Shown: positions 33,801 through 37,457, numbered from the stretch's first letter. The stretch is DNA of 64,000 nt from Scolanthus callimorphus (GCA_033964015.1 JAWWUD010000056.1:186001-250000), one strand, 5' to 3'. Notes: generated by a model not told the origin, from the sequence alone. A program made the numbers and translations.

Positions 33801-36035
33801 ATCTCCCAAGGAACATTTGTGCCAAGTTTTGTGCCTGTACGGTCTTTGCAGCCCCAAAAAGATCCCTCATTTTTAATTTGGACAAAATGCCCCCTCCCCT
33901 CCCACCTAGGGCGAACATTTGTGGCACCCCCCTCTTAATCTGTTTGGTATCACCCAAGGAACACTTGTGCCAAGTTTGGTGCCTGTACGCAAAAGTGCAC
34001 GATAAAATTGCTAACAGACCCTACTATTATTCATTGCACATGCTCTGTTTTTAGGATACTCTGCTATGAGTTTGTTTCCAGTACCACCCTCAGCGACTAC
34101 CTGAGGAAAACTAGTGAAGAGTCAGTACTTGTACCACAGCTCCTATTGGCCATAGCCAGTGACGTCATCAACGCATTACGTCATCTGAAATGCTGTGACG
34201 TCATTCACAACAATGTGGTGCCCTCGAATATTCTGATTCAGACAACACGAAGGGTAGGCTTTGAATTGAAGATGTATAATCACGTGCATTCTGTTGAGCG
34301 CCAATGAATGGCCTGCGTATAATCGAGCAAGAAAGCTTCCCATTTTTTTTTTCTTCAGGATTCACTAGAAAACATACGTACATAGATCGGGAAGCCATTC
34401 AAATGCACGCACAAAACCGGTTTGTAACCGGTTTGCTGCAGTGTAAAACGGCTTTCAACCGTATAATAAGCTAGGTTTTTGGCCTGTAAAACAGCTGCGT
34501 ATCTGCACTCAATTGTGATCTTATATGGTAAAATGACCGTTTTATAGATCTGTAAGATCAGGCGCGAAGTCCATGCGAGATTCTGCGTTTGACTTCCTGA
34601 ACCAGTTTAATCAGATGTCCAGTTTAATATAACGATTATTGTAGTGTCGTGCAAACTCTAAACACGGTATCGCGGTATTTGTGAATTTTGGACACGATAT
34701 TGCGGTATTTTTTGGACGCGATATTGCGGTATTCCAGGGTCCCTACGCTCCCTCCAAAAATCACTACGACGTTTCCTAATTAAGTGTAATGGTGCAAGAG
34801 AACGTCTTAAAGGGGCTCTCGCACGCTTAATATTCGTCCACTGTGGACATAAAATAAGTAAAATTGTAACCGTGAAAACACATGTACATTTGACCGTAGT
34901 AACCAAAATACTCCTCCAGATTAATAGAAAAACCTTTCAAGTGTTAGACAAATGCAATTCTAGGTTGTTTTGGCCTGTTATCAAGAGGATGGAATTGGAT
35001 TGCGATTTGAGCTATTTTCTTGTAAGAGAAGTGGCCACCAAGCGTGCGAGAGCCCCTTTAAAAATCCTTTTCTCGTTTCTCTCAGGTTCCGCCTGTTCAT
35101 GCGATACTCGGCGGGTTCGGGAAAGCCACGCATATTGGTTCCGCTAGAAAACTCAACAACAGCAAGTCCAAAAACCACGACACTGATATCGGACAATATG
35201 GGCACTTGCTCAAGCATCTACTCGAACACTGTCCGGAAAATAACGGCGTTAATCAGGTATATCTCACGAGTCGCAGCGATTTTTCTCGCACGTGCACGTC
35301 AACTCACTAATGTAATTTAGGTGCAACTCGGGACGATCTGCCACGATTTTTGTCGCATTTTGATGTCGCGGAGTTTTGAAATATGTTCTTACTCTTTTCA
35401 ACTTCGATTTGAAGAAAAGAGAGAACAGAAATCGCACCGGATTAGGAATTGCAACTCCCCCGAGTGGCTAAACTAGGAAACATCGAACTTGTTTCTCGGA
35501 AACACAAAATGCTTCTTGTCTTGCAAAGAAGCATCTACAAGATTTGTCGCTAAACAATGCTTCCCGTGTGGTTAAATTGGGAAACATGAAGGTCCTGCTA
35601 CAATGTTGCGCGCTACATGTGTGCTAGTTTAGCCGTGGCTCTATGCGCTGCCTTTTTTCCATTTATAGTGTAGTACGGTATAGTATGACGATGTTTACAT
35701 CATGTTGCCTTTGGGTGGATACTTTTGTTAGTTCTACACATACACTCGTGCAGTCGGTCGCGTGGGAAAATTTCTACAATTGTAACCTACTAAAGGAATC
35801 ATCACATGATCTGAATGGACGATTCAGGCTATAAGAGCGCGCACTCTTCTATATTCGGCAATTCCCATCCATAGAAATATCTGTGGATTACAAGTTCCTG
35901 TGTAACGTTCTCTTACAGATCAGCCGAATATCGGATAGATGTATCCAGGCCATCAACAAACCCACGGTCACTGCCATCCGAGAGATGCTGGATGAAGCCT
36001 GGGACCAGCTCGATATATGGGACACCTGTCTTTAA
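722..36035 (+). CDS. Giant LRR-containing GPCR (relaxin/GRL101-like) with MAM-FN2-pentraxin-MAM-CUB ectodomain and C-terminal pseudokinase; 5' partial
   Basis: Thirty exons are joined by GT/AG sites: 722-821, 1187-1348, 2548-2739, 7024-7209, 7605-7760, 8513-8747, 9443-9585, 9949-10179, 11422-11717, 12354-12459, 13481-13825, 14922-14960, 15883-16000, 16664-16735, 17207-17278, 18288-18359, 18489-18560, 19127-19198, 19800-19943, 20340-20411, 21076-21196, 21655-22600, 23546-23733, 25042-25239, 31082-31142, 34055-34253, 35086-35256, 35919-36035, with the other LRR and pentraxin pieces listed separately. Every junction agrees in phase except one base inside 25042-25239. About 1,630 codons lie in the window and the start is upstream. 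Expected role: plasma-membrane receptor with a large extracellular adhesion/lectin-like region, a relaxin-type seven-helix core and a cytoplasmic pseudokinase. The domains are recognised from motifs; the single-transcript structure is inferred from phase agreement and order. The kinase exons could belong to a separate downstream gene, but no start codon context is seen for one. Confidence 0.8.
848..1070. repeat. Minisatellite, about 15-bp AAACC/CATAAC units
   Basis: Imperfect tandem array of units like ataacaaaaccaaaac in the intron between MAM and the first FN2 exon. Long open frames across it on the minus strand are artefacts of the repeat. Confidence 0.9.
1187..1348 (+). CDS. Receptor gene: fibronectin type II module 1
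   Basis: Phase 1 to phase 1 exon of 162 nt, acceptor GTGTAG, donor GTGTGT. FN2 hallmarks are visible: CKQKTTDGDCCSFPF, then Y..C and LWCAITDNYDRDGLWGSC. FN2 modules bind collagen/gelatin in other proteins; binding here is not established. Confidence 0.85.
1362..2228 (+). other. Intron segment with a duplicate at 6432-6735
   Basis: The stretches 1362-1524 and 1905-2030 are repeated with about 85-90% apparent identity at 6432-6735, upstream of the third FN2 exon. Between them are a G-homopolymer (1528-1549) and a block of CTTTTAGGG-type words that recurs inverted at 3520-3790. Confidence 0.7.
2229..2462. mobile_element. MITE, TIR GGGGCACTCGCACGCTT
   Basis: Terminal inverted repeats: GGGGCACTCGCACGCTT near 2230 and AAGCGTGCGAGTGCCCC near 2441-2457. 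The related family copy at 34808-35062 has GGGGCTCTCGCACGCTT ends. No transposase coding seen. Confidence 0.75.
2548..2739 (+). CDS. Receptor gene: fibronectin type II module 2
   Basis: Phase 1 to 1 exon of 192 nt, acceptor TCCCCAG, donor GTGAGT. Contains CSVRTKQGPCCVLPFQYDG and PWCATTDNYDRDRQWGDC, a complete FN2 Cys pattern. Confidence 0.87.
2761..2954. repeat. 25-bp tandem repeat in intron
   Basis: About seven and a half copies of a unit starting gtaatttgtggatgggatgg, immediately after the FN2-2 exon. One copy lacks a few bases. Confidence 0.95.
2990..3340. repeat. Palindromic element remnant plus (CTTCTCCTCC)n
   Basis: GGGGCGTCGCCAGG near 2998 faces CCTGGCTACGCCCC near 3141, typical of inverted transposon ends. 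A short 10-bp CTCCCTTCTC array follows at about 3195-3250, flanked by the inverted words CGCCGCCATCTTG and CAAGATGGCG. Confidence 0.6.
3864..4373 (-). CDS. Single-exon gene for a small secreted protein of unknown family
   Basis: An uninterrupted frame of 169 codons lies antisense inside the intron between receptor FN2-2 and FN2-3. The start is the ATG at 4373 in an AAAATGCC context. The first 20 residues are a convincing signal peptide (MPAFLLSVFVVASLFYNAAC). The mature part is mixed and hydrophilic, with a few Cys (ACNDVDNLC, HFCKDNF, SCLSW) and an NKSS glycosylation sequon. There is no low-complexity bias of the kind seen in repeat-derived frames nearby. A CAATAAAG word about 240 nt past the stop could serve polyadenylation. 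I do not recognise the family. It could be a retrocopy or an independent nested gene; with no spliced relative visible I cannot tell which. Confidence 0.6.
   Translation of the reverse strand: MPAFLLSVFVVASLFYNAACNDVDNLCAEEWFAQHKSSVDSTPGPVAIELTHFCKDNFGNDRLLQKTRILLAKDQITKVDIQSGTNGHANPRGLYLRFNGQAVVAVMAKLISIDETDASKKDWQSCLSWAWNKSSLTGHGSFLFSVYQRKSGQRISDRINIDVLPDNKS
4400..5000 (+). other. Intron sequence with a TATA-like core promoter motif
   Basis: GGTATAAAAGGG at about 4703-4714 is followed about 30-40 nt downstream by pyrimidine/TCAGTT words, resembling a core promoter on the plus strand. No good coding region follows closely, so this is only a candidate. Confidence 0.25.
5003..5437. mobile_element. 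Hairpin element with GTTTTCACACTAGAGACG ends
   Basis: Left end CGTTTTCACACTAGAGACGG and right end CCGCGTCTGTGAAAACGG are inverted, with further matches inside (GAAGTTT/AAAAGTC, GGCCTACGGCAAACGCC/GGCGTTTGCCGTAGGCC at 5071-5222). No coding capacity. Confidence 0.7.
5806..6420. repeat. About 43-bp tandem repeat, AATCATCTTTATTA unit
   Basis: Imperfect tandem copies containing CCAATCAACCAATCATCTTT, TTAGTGTGTCAAAAGTACC and ATCTAGCC. The copies become more regular towards 6200-6400. Short open frames here are repeat-derived. Confidence 0.92.
6432..6735 (+). other. Duplicated intron segment upstream of FN2-3
   Basis: Matches the intron downstream of FN2-1 (1362-1524 and 1905-2030), including TTTTCGCCTCGGGTGCAAG and ATTCTAGCTGCTCTGCAATT. 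It begins directly after the 43-bp array. It suggests the FN2 exons multiplied together with flanking intron DNA. Confidence 0.7.
7024..7209 (+). CDS. Receptor gene: fibronectin type II module 3
   Basis: Phase 1 to 1 exon of 186 nt, acceptor TTTTCAG, donor GTGAGT. Contains CEQKTTDGRCCVLPFTYES and PWCSLTGSYDRDPKQWAPC, a full FN2 pattern close to module 1 (shared QKTTDG.CC). Confidence 0.87.
7605..7760 (+). CDS. Receptor gene: unassigned linker exon between FN2-3 and pentraxin
   Basis: Open phase 1 to 1 exon of 156 nt between TTCCAG and GTACGG, joining both neighbours in frame. It starts DDPDNCPAIYRAHISV and ends STPKPAHG. It has one Cys and NTT and NIS sequons; no domain recognised. The length-mod-3 and phase fit are the main evidence. 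Confidence 0.6.
8001..8220. mobile_element. MITE family 1 (TIR AAAGAGCCTGTGTCAGCC)
   Basis: Ends AGGAGCCTGTGTCAGCCGCC and GGCTGACACGGGCTCTTTA. Related copies: 22653-22879 and 58373-58603 (full length), and 25285-25430, 30027-30072, 31349-31530 (partial). Contains the conserved inner block CATCCATTTCCATCGGCTGA. Confidence 0.88.
8513..10179 (+). CDS. Receptor gene: pentraxin domain in three exons (8513-8747, 9443-9585, 9949-10179)
   Basis: Phases run 1 to 2, 2 to 1 and 1 to 1. The first exon gives strands with VTFPELRALTVCLWM. The second holds WHHLCITWDSRGGVWQFYND, matching the pentraxin signature H-x-C-x-[ST]-W. The third has GTLFIGWDGLYSS and LGNMSGLNIWSHVISRTEL, the conserved C-terminal pentraxin segment. 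Pentraxins are Ca-dependent lectin-like pattern-binding folds. A concanavalin-like LamG domain is the alternative, but the signature favours pentraxin. The tail of exon 3 (SSPPKCTEV) links to the next MAM domain. Confidence 0.87.
8860..9320. other. Intron within the pentraxin region; AACTTCG/CCGAA-rich stretch
   Basis: The stretch 9035-9130 is rich in TCCGAA words (TTTTCCGAACCTTTCCGAATC and similar), as in a decayed repeat. No exon seen. Confidence 0.5.
9597..9740. repeat. Copy of interspersed family with ATATCAAACACGAGACAG
   Basis: AAATCAAACACGAGGCAGAG, then a CAGGATTTCTAAACACC word. Related stretches occur at 16757-16850 and, tandemly expanded, at 39505-39740. Confidence 0.65.
10180..10985 (+). 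other. Intron, no feature recognised
   Basis: Apart from a (TTTG)n run near 10196-10212, nothing coding or repetitive was identified. Confidence 0.5.
11010..11305. mobile_element. Palindromic CATGGGAA element with internal 21-bp array (MITE family 2)
   Basis: The left part (CAGGGAATTTCTGGAGAAAC, ACATGGGAAAAGCTGAATTT) matches the family seen at 36463-36640 and 58754-58920. The central ATGGGAAATGCAGCTTTTAC unit is repeated about eight times, the last three copies in the variant GGGGAATTCAGC. The expected right end is missing. Confidence 0.8.
11422..12459 (+). CDS. Receptor gene: second MAM domain in two exons (11422-11717, 12354-12459)
   Basis: The first exon (phase 1 to 0) begins GGFILVSNF and contains ACFSFRYMLLGSGARKLAIYQ, the MAM central strands, then W and ending at YK. 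The second exon (phase 0 to 1) gives IVIRGTLVPGSGSIGIAEYV and a final C (GRCYKK). MAM domains mediate extracellular adhesion in receptor phosphatases and meprins. Phase 0 at the internal junction matches the first MAM exon at 722. Confidence 0.82.
11836..12019. mobile_element. Short hairpin element, arms ATAGAGCAGATTTCGTATGA
   Basis: The arms at 11836-11865 and 11990-12019 are inverted (ATAGAGCAGATTTCGTATGACTG and its complement). The loop is rich in GCGGTAC words. It lies inside the MAM-2 intron. Confidence 0.8.
12487..13074. mobile_element. MITE family 3 with four-fold tandem expansion of its left end
   Basis: Ends TTACTGCCATTTTCATAATT and AATTGCGAAAATCGCAGTAA are inverted. The left 95-100 bp (CATAATTCTGCGAA...TCAAACCTTTGAGTC) is present about four times in tandem. 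Simple copies occur at 21228-21517 and 58978-59284. Confidence 0.82.
13247..13403. mobile_element. 155-bp near-perfect hairpin element
   Basis: AGCCTGCTTGCGGCGGTACT at the left faces AGTACCGCCTGCAAGCAGGC at the right, and the arms continue through TTTTTATCGCGG and CGGTCCGTTCG to a short loop. Confidence 0.85.
13481..13825 (+). CDS. Receptor gene: CUB domain
   Basis: Phase 1 to 1 exon of 345 nt. The first Cys is in CHLNLTSPFGSFSSPRYPE, then CMWRI and the Cys/acidic segment PGCSDDSLSIYDGG, then GRWCGD and VLTLLFRSNEVTGQSGFSVS. The complete four-Cys CUB pattern is present, including the D...YDG acidic positions linked to Ca-binding CUBs. Confidence 0.92.
14289..14776. mobile_element. Two adjoining hairpin elements; the second built from (CGCAAG)n words
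   Basis: Element one, about 14289-14489: TCTGGTTCACACAGACATAAC against GTTATGTCGTTAGTGTGAACC. Element two, about 14488-14776: AAGGCTAGTTCTCACT against AGTGAGAACCAGCCTT, with arms of GACGCAAGCGCA repeats. They abut or overlap at TTAA. Confidence 0.75.
14922..14960 (+). CDS. Receptor gene: 39-nt linker exon
   Basis: Phase 1 to 1 between TTTCTAG and GTACGG. It encodes SKDRTEVCSRVE and joins CUB to the LRR N-cap in frame, supplying one Cys before the N-cap cluster. Confidence 0.7.
14961..15882 (+). other. Intron, mostly unassigned; small GC hairpin at about 15680-15760
   Basis: A short hairpin (TGGAGCCGCCATGTTGGAGC against GGGGCTCCATAATGGCGGC) is the only structure noticed. No exon. Confidence 0.5.
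15883..16000 (+). CDS. Receptor gene: LRR N-terminal cap
   Basis: Phase 1 to 2 exon of 118 nt, acceptor TTCAG, donor GTAAGT. It encodes the Cys cluster CPSSCSCSY followed by VVQGLELTAIPRVMPQDTVAL, the LRRNT pattern. Confidence 0.88.
16664..20411 (+). CDS. Receptor gene: eight leucine-rich repeats in seven exons
   Basis: Exons 16664-16735, 17207-17278, 18288-18359, 18489-18560, 19127-19198 and 20340-20411 are each exactly 72 nt, and 19800-19943 is 144 nt. All are phase 2 to 2, so each encodes one (or two) 24-residue LRRs. Examples are DLSRNNIMRVTQKAFHDLYS, DMANNLLREIPNGVFKNTI and KLENNKIGNIEESTFNDLGN, with the N-x-I/L and F..L positions conserved. One LRR per exon is the gene structure of vertebrate and invertebrate LGRs. 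This region would form the hormone/ligand-binding solenoid. Confidence 0.92.
17672..18092. mobile_element. Hairpin element made of (CGCAAG/CTTGCG)n
   Basis: TAAGGGCTTATTTACACACG on the left, CGTGTGTAAAACAGCCCTA on the right; arms of GCTTGCGTTTGCGTCTG words. The arm composition is almost the same as in 14488-14776, but the tips differ. Confidence 0.82.
18780..19070. repeat. Pyrimidine minisatellite (CTCTTGCTCTTTCCTCTCG)n
   Basis: Strand-asymmetric CT-rich array in the intron before LRR5. Multiple long frames (Ser/Leu-rich or Arg/Glu/Lys-rich) across it are artefacts. Confidence 0.93.
20810..21075 (+). repeat. Tandem copies of the acceptor and 5' end of the hinge exon
   Basis: The words TTG[CT]AGCA...TGGACCGATT, then ATCTTCTG, occur at about 20815, 20937 and 21071. 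They are separated by TTG-rich DNA and TACACCCATGCATGGTATAT words. Only the last copy continues into a full-length coding exon. Confidence 0.82.
21076..21196 (+). CDS. Receptor gene: Cys-rich hinge after the LRRs
   Basis: Phase 2 to 0 exon of 121 nt, donor GTGCGT. It encodes FCCFAV followed by RCRSPENAFSSCDDLM and ends next to TM1, matching the LRR C-cap/hinge of LGR receptors (paired Cys, SSC-D-L). Confidence 0.88.
21228..21517. mobile_element. MITE family 3 copy
   Basis: TTACTGCGATTTTCATAATT against AATTATGAAAACCGCAGTAA. Sits in the 460-bp intron just before the seven-helix exon. Confidence 0.88.
21655..22600 (+). CDS. Receptor gene: seven-transmembrane domain, relaxin-receptor type
   Basis: One 946-nt exon, phase 0 to 1, holds all seven helices. 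TM1 has WILGLLALVGN. TM2 is LLTNLAVADWLMGCYLIIIA, with WRGEY in loop 1, as in relaxin receptors and GRL101. TM3 ends EVSVLILTVITADRF, a variant of the DRY motif. TM6 begins VAKRMVFIILTDLCCWMP. TM7 has NSSINPVLYTFST, containing NPxxY. The loop Cys pair (KLCQF; AVCLP) is present. The donor is AAG|GTGAGT. Read-through instead gives a stop at 22606-22608, so an isoform without the following exons is possible. Couples to G proteins in the family; not shown here. Confidence 0.95.
22601..23545 (+). other. Intron with MITE family 1 copy (22653-22879) and a hairpin (23246-23318)
   Basis: The MITE has AAAGAGCCTGTGTCAGCC and GACACGTGCTCTTTA ends. GATGAT microsatellite-like DNA follows, around 22880-23010. 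The hairpin arms are CATCCTCGGAGACCCAGGGG and the complement. Decayed TCCTGGAAA-rich ends flank it (23050-23130 and 23390-23460). Confidence 0.75.
23546..23733 (+). CDS. Receptor gene: cytoplasmic tail exon
   Basis: Phase 1 to 0 exon of 188 nt, acceptor TTTTCAG, donor ACT|GTAAGT. It encodes a Ser/Thr-rich linker (QEQSITAATTMGSTHSLRSA). If unspliced, a stop follows at 23740-23742. The phase fit to 22600 and to 25042 supports it. Confidence 0.68.
23750..24109 (+). other. Intron, palindromic element remnant
   Basis: AGTAAGCCAGACTTAGTCA near 23788 faces TGACTAAACGCAAGTCTGACTT near 23888, suggesting a small inverted element. No exon. Confidence 0.4.
24110..24639. mobile_element. 530-bp palindromic element with central perfect hairpin
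   Basis: AATACATGGGCG on the left, CGCCCATGTATT on the right; TAGACCTTTTTCCAAAATGG at 24177 faces CCATTTTGGAAAAAGGTCTA at 24543. The centre at about 24352-24402 is the hairpin TTTGTATGACTGGGGTATG / CATACCCCCAGTCATACAAA. Confidence 0.82.
24640..25041 (+). other. Intron with hairpin element at about 24774-24935
   Basis: CATACTGCAGAAAATCCCAC faces GTGGGATATTCTGCAGTATAC; a second pair CGCTACAGAAAA / TTTTCTGTAGCG spans 24641-24762. No exon. Confidence 0.65.
25042..25239 (+). CDS. Receptor gene: kinase-fold N-lobe exon, with a one-base frame break
   Basis: Acceptor ATTTTAG, donor CAAG|GTAAGA. The phase-0 frame from the previous exon gives RQGFYLGLSEGKLMNNT, then CLLKHF (beta-3 Lys candidate) and WERE, then a TAG at 25168-25170. 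From there the next frame gives EVMLRTGKDGGHPNVIKYLW, the alpha-C/beta-4 HPNI-type motif of kinases. The latter frame is the one that joins the next exon (phase 1). The exon is 198 nt; 199 would reconcile both junctions, so a one-base loss near 25160-25168 is indicated. Either a real lesion (truncating the receptor before the pseudokinase) or a sequence error. Confidence 0.72.
25285..25430. mobile_element. MITE family 1, partial copy
   Basis: GCATGTGTCAGCCGCCATTT and CCATTTCCATCGGCTGATTT are recognisable; the right end is missing. It begins just 45 bp after the N-lobe exon. Confidence 0.75.
25813..26265. repeat. 75-76-bp satellite array, six copies (orientation A)
   Basis: The unit contains GATTTTGCCAGACCCCGAAA, the palindrome GGTGGAAATTTCCACC and GTCGGACAAATCTAATGCTA. 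The same unit lies inverted at 28015-28890. Confidence 0.95.
26290..28010 (+). other. Unassigned DNA between the two inverted satellite arrays
   Basis: No convincing exon. A frame at 26764-27246 with an internal hydrophobic start (MFALSFLLLFGSTTFVYG, about 27047) was considered but has no splice or homology support. This intron of the receptor gene runs from 25240 to 31081. Confidence 0.45.
28015..28890. repeat. 75-76-bp satellite array, inverted orientation, interrupted by a 265-bp palindromic element (28191-28456)
   Basis: Three degenerate units at 28015-28190 and six good units from 28456 on. Between them is an element with ends ATATACCGTTTCCGGGATAC and the complement, with matching inner arms CACCCAAAAAGCCTATAAGC. 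The element splits the array. Confidence 0.9.
29040..29767 (+). other. Intron with decayed inverted repeat (about 29100-29460) and MITE 1 fragment
   Basis: CCAACGAGGATGG at 29217 faces CCATCCTCGTTGG at 29311, and CTCTGCATTCGATGGGG at 29139 faces CCCATTGAATGCAGAG at 29387. No exon. Confidence 0.55.
29768..30072. mobile_element. 260-bp inverted-repeat element nested in a MITE family 1 copy
   Basis: ACACCTATTTCAATTAACGT faces ACGTTAATTGAAACAGGTGT. The right flank (ATATCGAACGAAAATAATAA, GTGGCTGACACGGGCTCTTT) is the right end of a MITE family 1 element. Confidence 0.78.
30073..30520. mobile_element. 448-bp hairpin element with TTGTTGCGCGACAAG repeats
   Basis: AAGCCGGGGAAATACGAGGC faces GCCTCGTATTTCCCCGGCTT. 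The interior is filled with the near-palindrome TTGTTGCGCGACAAGTTG and variants. Inserted at the TTTAA end of the MITE 1 copy. Confidence 0.85.
30521..31081 (+). other. Intron, nothing recognised
   Basis: No exon or clear repeat seen between the hairpin element and the short kinase exon at 31082. Confidence 0.45.
31082..31142 (+). CDS. Receptor gene: short kinase-fold exon (beta-4 to beta-5 insert)
   Basis: Phase 1 to 2 exon of 61 nt, acceptor CGTAAAG, donor TG|GTAAGT. It encodes NKVPIEYDKIKLPPFKRGS and joins the HPNVIKYLW segment to the hinge segment in frame. Supported by phase fit at both ends rather than by a motif. Confidence 0.6.
31143..32032 (+). other. Intron with degraded MITE 1 copy (31349-31530)
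   Basis: CATCCATTTCCATCGGCTGA and GCACGTAATTCGTCTGA are recognisable. Nothing else assigned. Confidence 0.5.
32033..32433. mobile_element. MITE family 4 (TIR ACAGAGCGGAAATGACC)
   Basis: GACAGAGCGGAAATGACCTG faces GGTCATTTCCGCTCTGTC. A second copy at 61578-61950 shares long inner blocks such as AATGGATCCGTCTTTGAGAT. Confidence 0.88.
32657..34028. mobile_element. 1.37-kb element with 16-bp TIR, inverted about 150-bp repeats and a captured Cys-rich coding fragment
   Basis: TAGTAGGGTCTGTTAG faces CTAACAGACCCTACTA. The flanks are built from roughly 150-bp units (GGGCGAACATTTGTGGC, CACCCAAGGAACATTTGTGC) in opposite orientation on the two sides. The unique core at about 33005-33165 encodes FKSVFELLKCGCKGKC followed by CKCDKSNLQNTELCTCS, a CXC-type Cys pattern common at the ends of some transposon-linked proteins. 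The element ends 26 bp before a receptor exon. Confidence 0.75.
34055..34253 (+). CDS. Receptor gene: pseudokinase hinge and catalytic-loop exon
   Basis: Phase 2 to 0 exon of 199 nt. It encodes ILCYEFVSSTTLSDYL (hinge and alpha-D), an alpha-E stretch LLLAIASDVINALRHLK, and the loop CDVIHNNVVPSNILI. The loop aligns with HRDxxxxN but reads HNNVVPSN: the catalytic Asp and following Lys are lost, while the Mg-binding Asn is kept. Confidence 0.82.
34254..35085 (+). other. Intron with MITE at 34808-35062 (TIR GGGGCTCTCGCACGCTT)
   Basis: AAAGGGGCTCTCGCACGCTT faces AAGCGTGCGAGAGCCCCTTT. Direct ATATTGCGGTATTT words lie at 34665-34735. The MITE ends about 25 bp before the next exon, next to its polypyrimidine tract. 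Confidence 0.8.
35086..35256 (+). CDS. Receptor gene: pseudokinase activation-segment exon
   Basis: Phase 0 exon of 171 nt. It encodes AILGGFGKATHIG, where DFG is replaced by GFG, then DTDIGQYGHLLKHLLEHC, aligning with the alpha-F D-x-(W/Y)-S-x-G segment. No APE motif is visible between them. Loss of both catalytic Asp residues marks a pseudokinase. Confidence 0.78.
35257..35918 (+). other. Last intron of the receptor gene, nothing recognised
   Basis: Contains GTCGCATTTTGATGTCGCGG-type words that recur around 38975-39110. No exon seen. Confidence 0.45.
35919..36035 (+). CDS. Receptor gene: terminal exon, C-lobe end and stop
   Basis: Acceptor TCTTACAG; phase 0; 39 codons including TAA at 36033-36035. 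Encodes ISDRCIQAINKPTVTAIREM and ends WDTCL, matching the alpha-H/alpha-I end of a kinase fold. Confidence 0.8.
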   Translation: MSRISDRCIQAINKPTVTAIREMLDEAWDQLDIWDTCL

Positions 36036-36053
36036 AGGGGAATGTCAACATTT

Positions 36054-36168
36054 TAGGGTTAATAATGTAGGGTTAATAATGTAGGGTTAATAATGTAGGG
36101 TTAATAATGTAGGGTTAATAATGTAGGGTTAATAATGTAGGGTTAATAATGTAGGGTTAATAATGTAG
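36054..36168. repeat. 14-bp tandem repeat (GGGTTAATAATGTA)n just after the receptor stop
   Basis: Eight near-perfect copies starting 19 bp after the stop codon, so probably in the 3' UTR. No interspersed spacers. Confidence 0.95.
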
Positions 36169-36462
36169 CTAACTTTGTTGTATATTCTAAGAAATCTTCG
36201 GAAGGAACGACTGCCAAACATTAATAACGTGTTAAAGGTAAAACTTATTTATTGGTAAAGTTTTGTATTGAATTTAACATCAAGAAAACATCAACGTCGT
36301 AAAATTTACCATATACCTACCTTGAATATATAATGTAAACTTTATATTTGTTTATATATGAGAAAGTTTCCATGCAAGAAATTAGTAATTTAAAAGTTGT
36401 TCCCACCGTATGCATGCTATCAAAAGGTTTCATCGCATCCTTGATGCCATCAACAACTATAT

Positions 36463-37120
36463 TCACAGGGAATTTCTGTAGAAACCCATCCATGGGAAAA
36501 GCTTAATTTCCCATGGTAGAAGAATGGGAAGTGTTCGGATTTGCCATGGTTATCCATGTGAATTCCGAACACTTCCCATGCGTGTGCCTTGGGAAATTCA
36601 GCTTTTCCCATGAATGTTTATCTGCAGAAATTCCCTGTGATTCCTCGAGCTCGAACTCGACGGGCTATGAGAATATGTGTGTGCCTTGGGAAATCAAGCT
36701 TTTCCCATGGATGTGTTTGGATGTGTTTCTGCAGAAATTTCCTGCCTTCCCTGGGAATTTCTGAAGAAACCCATCCATGGGAATGGATGGGAAGTGTTCG
36801 GATTTCCCATGGCTATCTATGTGTAGGGGCGGGTCTAGGGGGGTGGGTCCTGGGGGTTGCACCCCCCCGCCCCTCATGAGAGTGCCCCCCCTCCGCCCCT
36901 CATGAGAGTGCCCCCCCCCCCCCCCCCCCCGCCCCTCATGAGAGTGATAGATTAGTAGTTATTTGAACTCAATACGGGTCATAACCAGTCCAACTTAGTT
37001 CTGCCCCCCCCCCCCACCCCCCATCCTGGATCCGCCACTGATATGAATTCCGAACACTTCCCATGCATGTACCTTGGGAAATTCAGCTTTTCCCATGGAT
37101 GGGTTCTGCAGAAATTTCCT
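36463..37120. mobile_element. Composite of CATGGGAA palindromic elements (MITE family 2) broken by a GC-rich insert
   Basis: The complete copy 36463-36640 starts ACAGGGAATTTCTG and ends CAGAAATTCCCTGTGA. Partial copies follow at 36680-36825 and 37045-37118. They are split by a segment with C-homopolymers (36911-36930, 37003-37013) ending GGATCCGCCACTGAT. Confidence 0.8.
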
Positions 37121-37457
37121 GTGCGCCTAAGACATTCTGAAAGTTTGGGAGCGGTACGATAATTCTGTGCGAAGTTATAAGGCCCCGAAGAAGCATATTT
37201 TTATAGTATTTGTATGGAGGTCGGACACATTGTGTGTGAGCCACGACTCATTTAATGTCGAGAAAAAAATAAGGAATAAAATCGAAAATTCTATTCAAAT
37301 TAACATCGAGTATCTAAACCAAGGTCCTAAAATCGCGTTAAAACCGCCCTAAAATTTCTTAAAACGCCCAAAATACCCACAAAATAGCGGTTTACAGCCT
37401 TGTTTTTCCTTAAAATGCCTAAAAATGGCGAATGTTGCACTGAATATACAGCAACTT
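37121..37457. other. Intergenic, nothing recognised
   Basis: AT-rich, with ATTCTATTCAAATTAACATC-type words. No coding signal. Confidence 0.4.
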
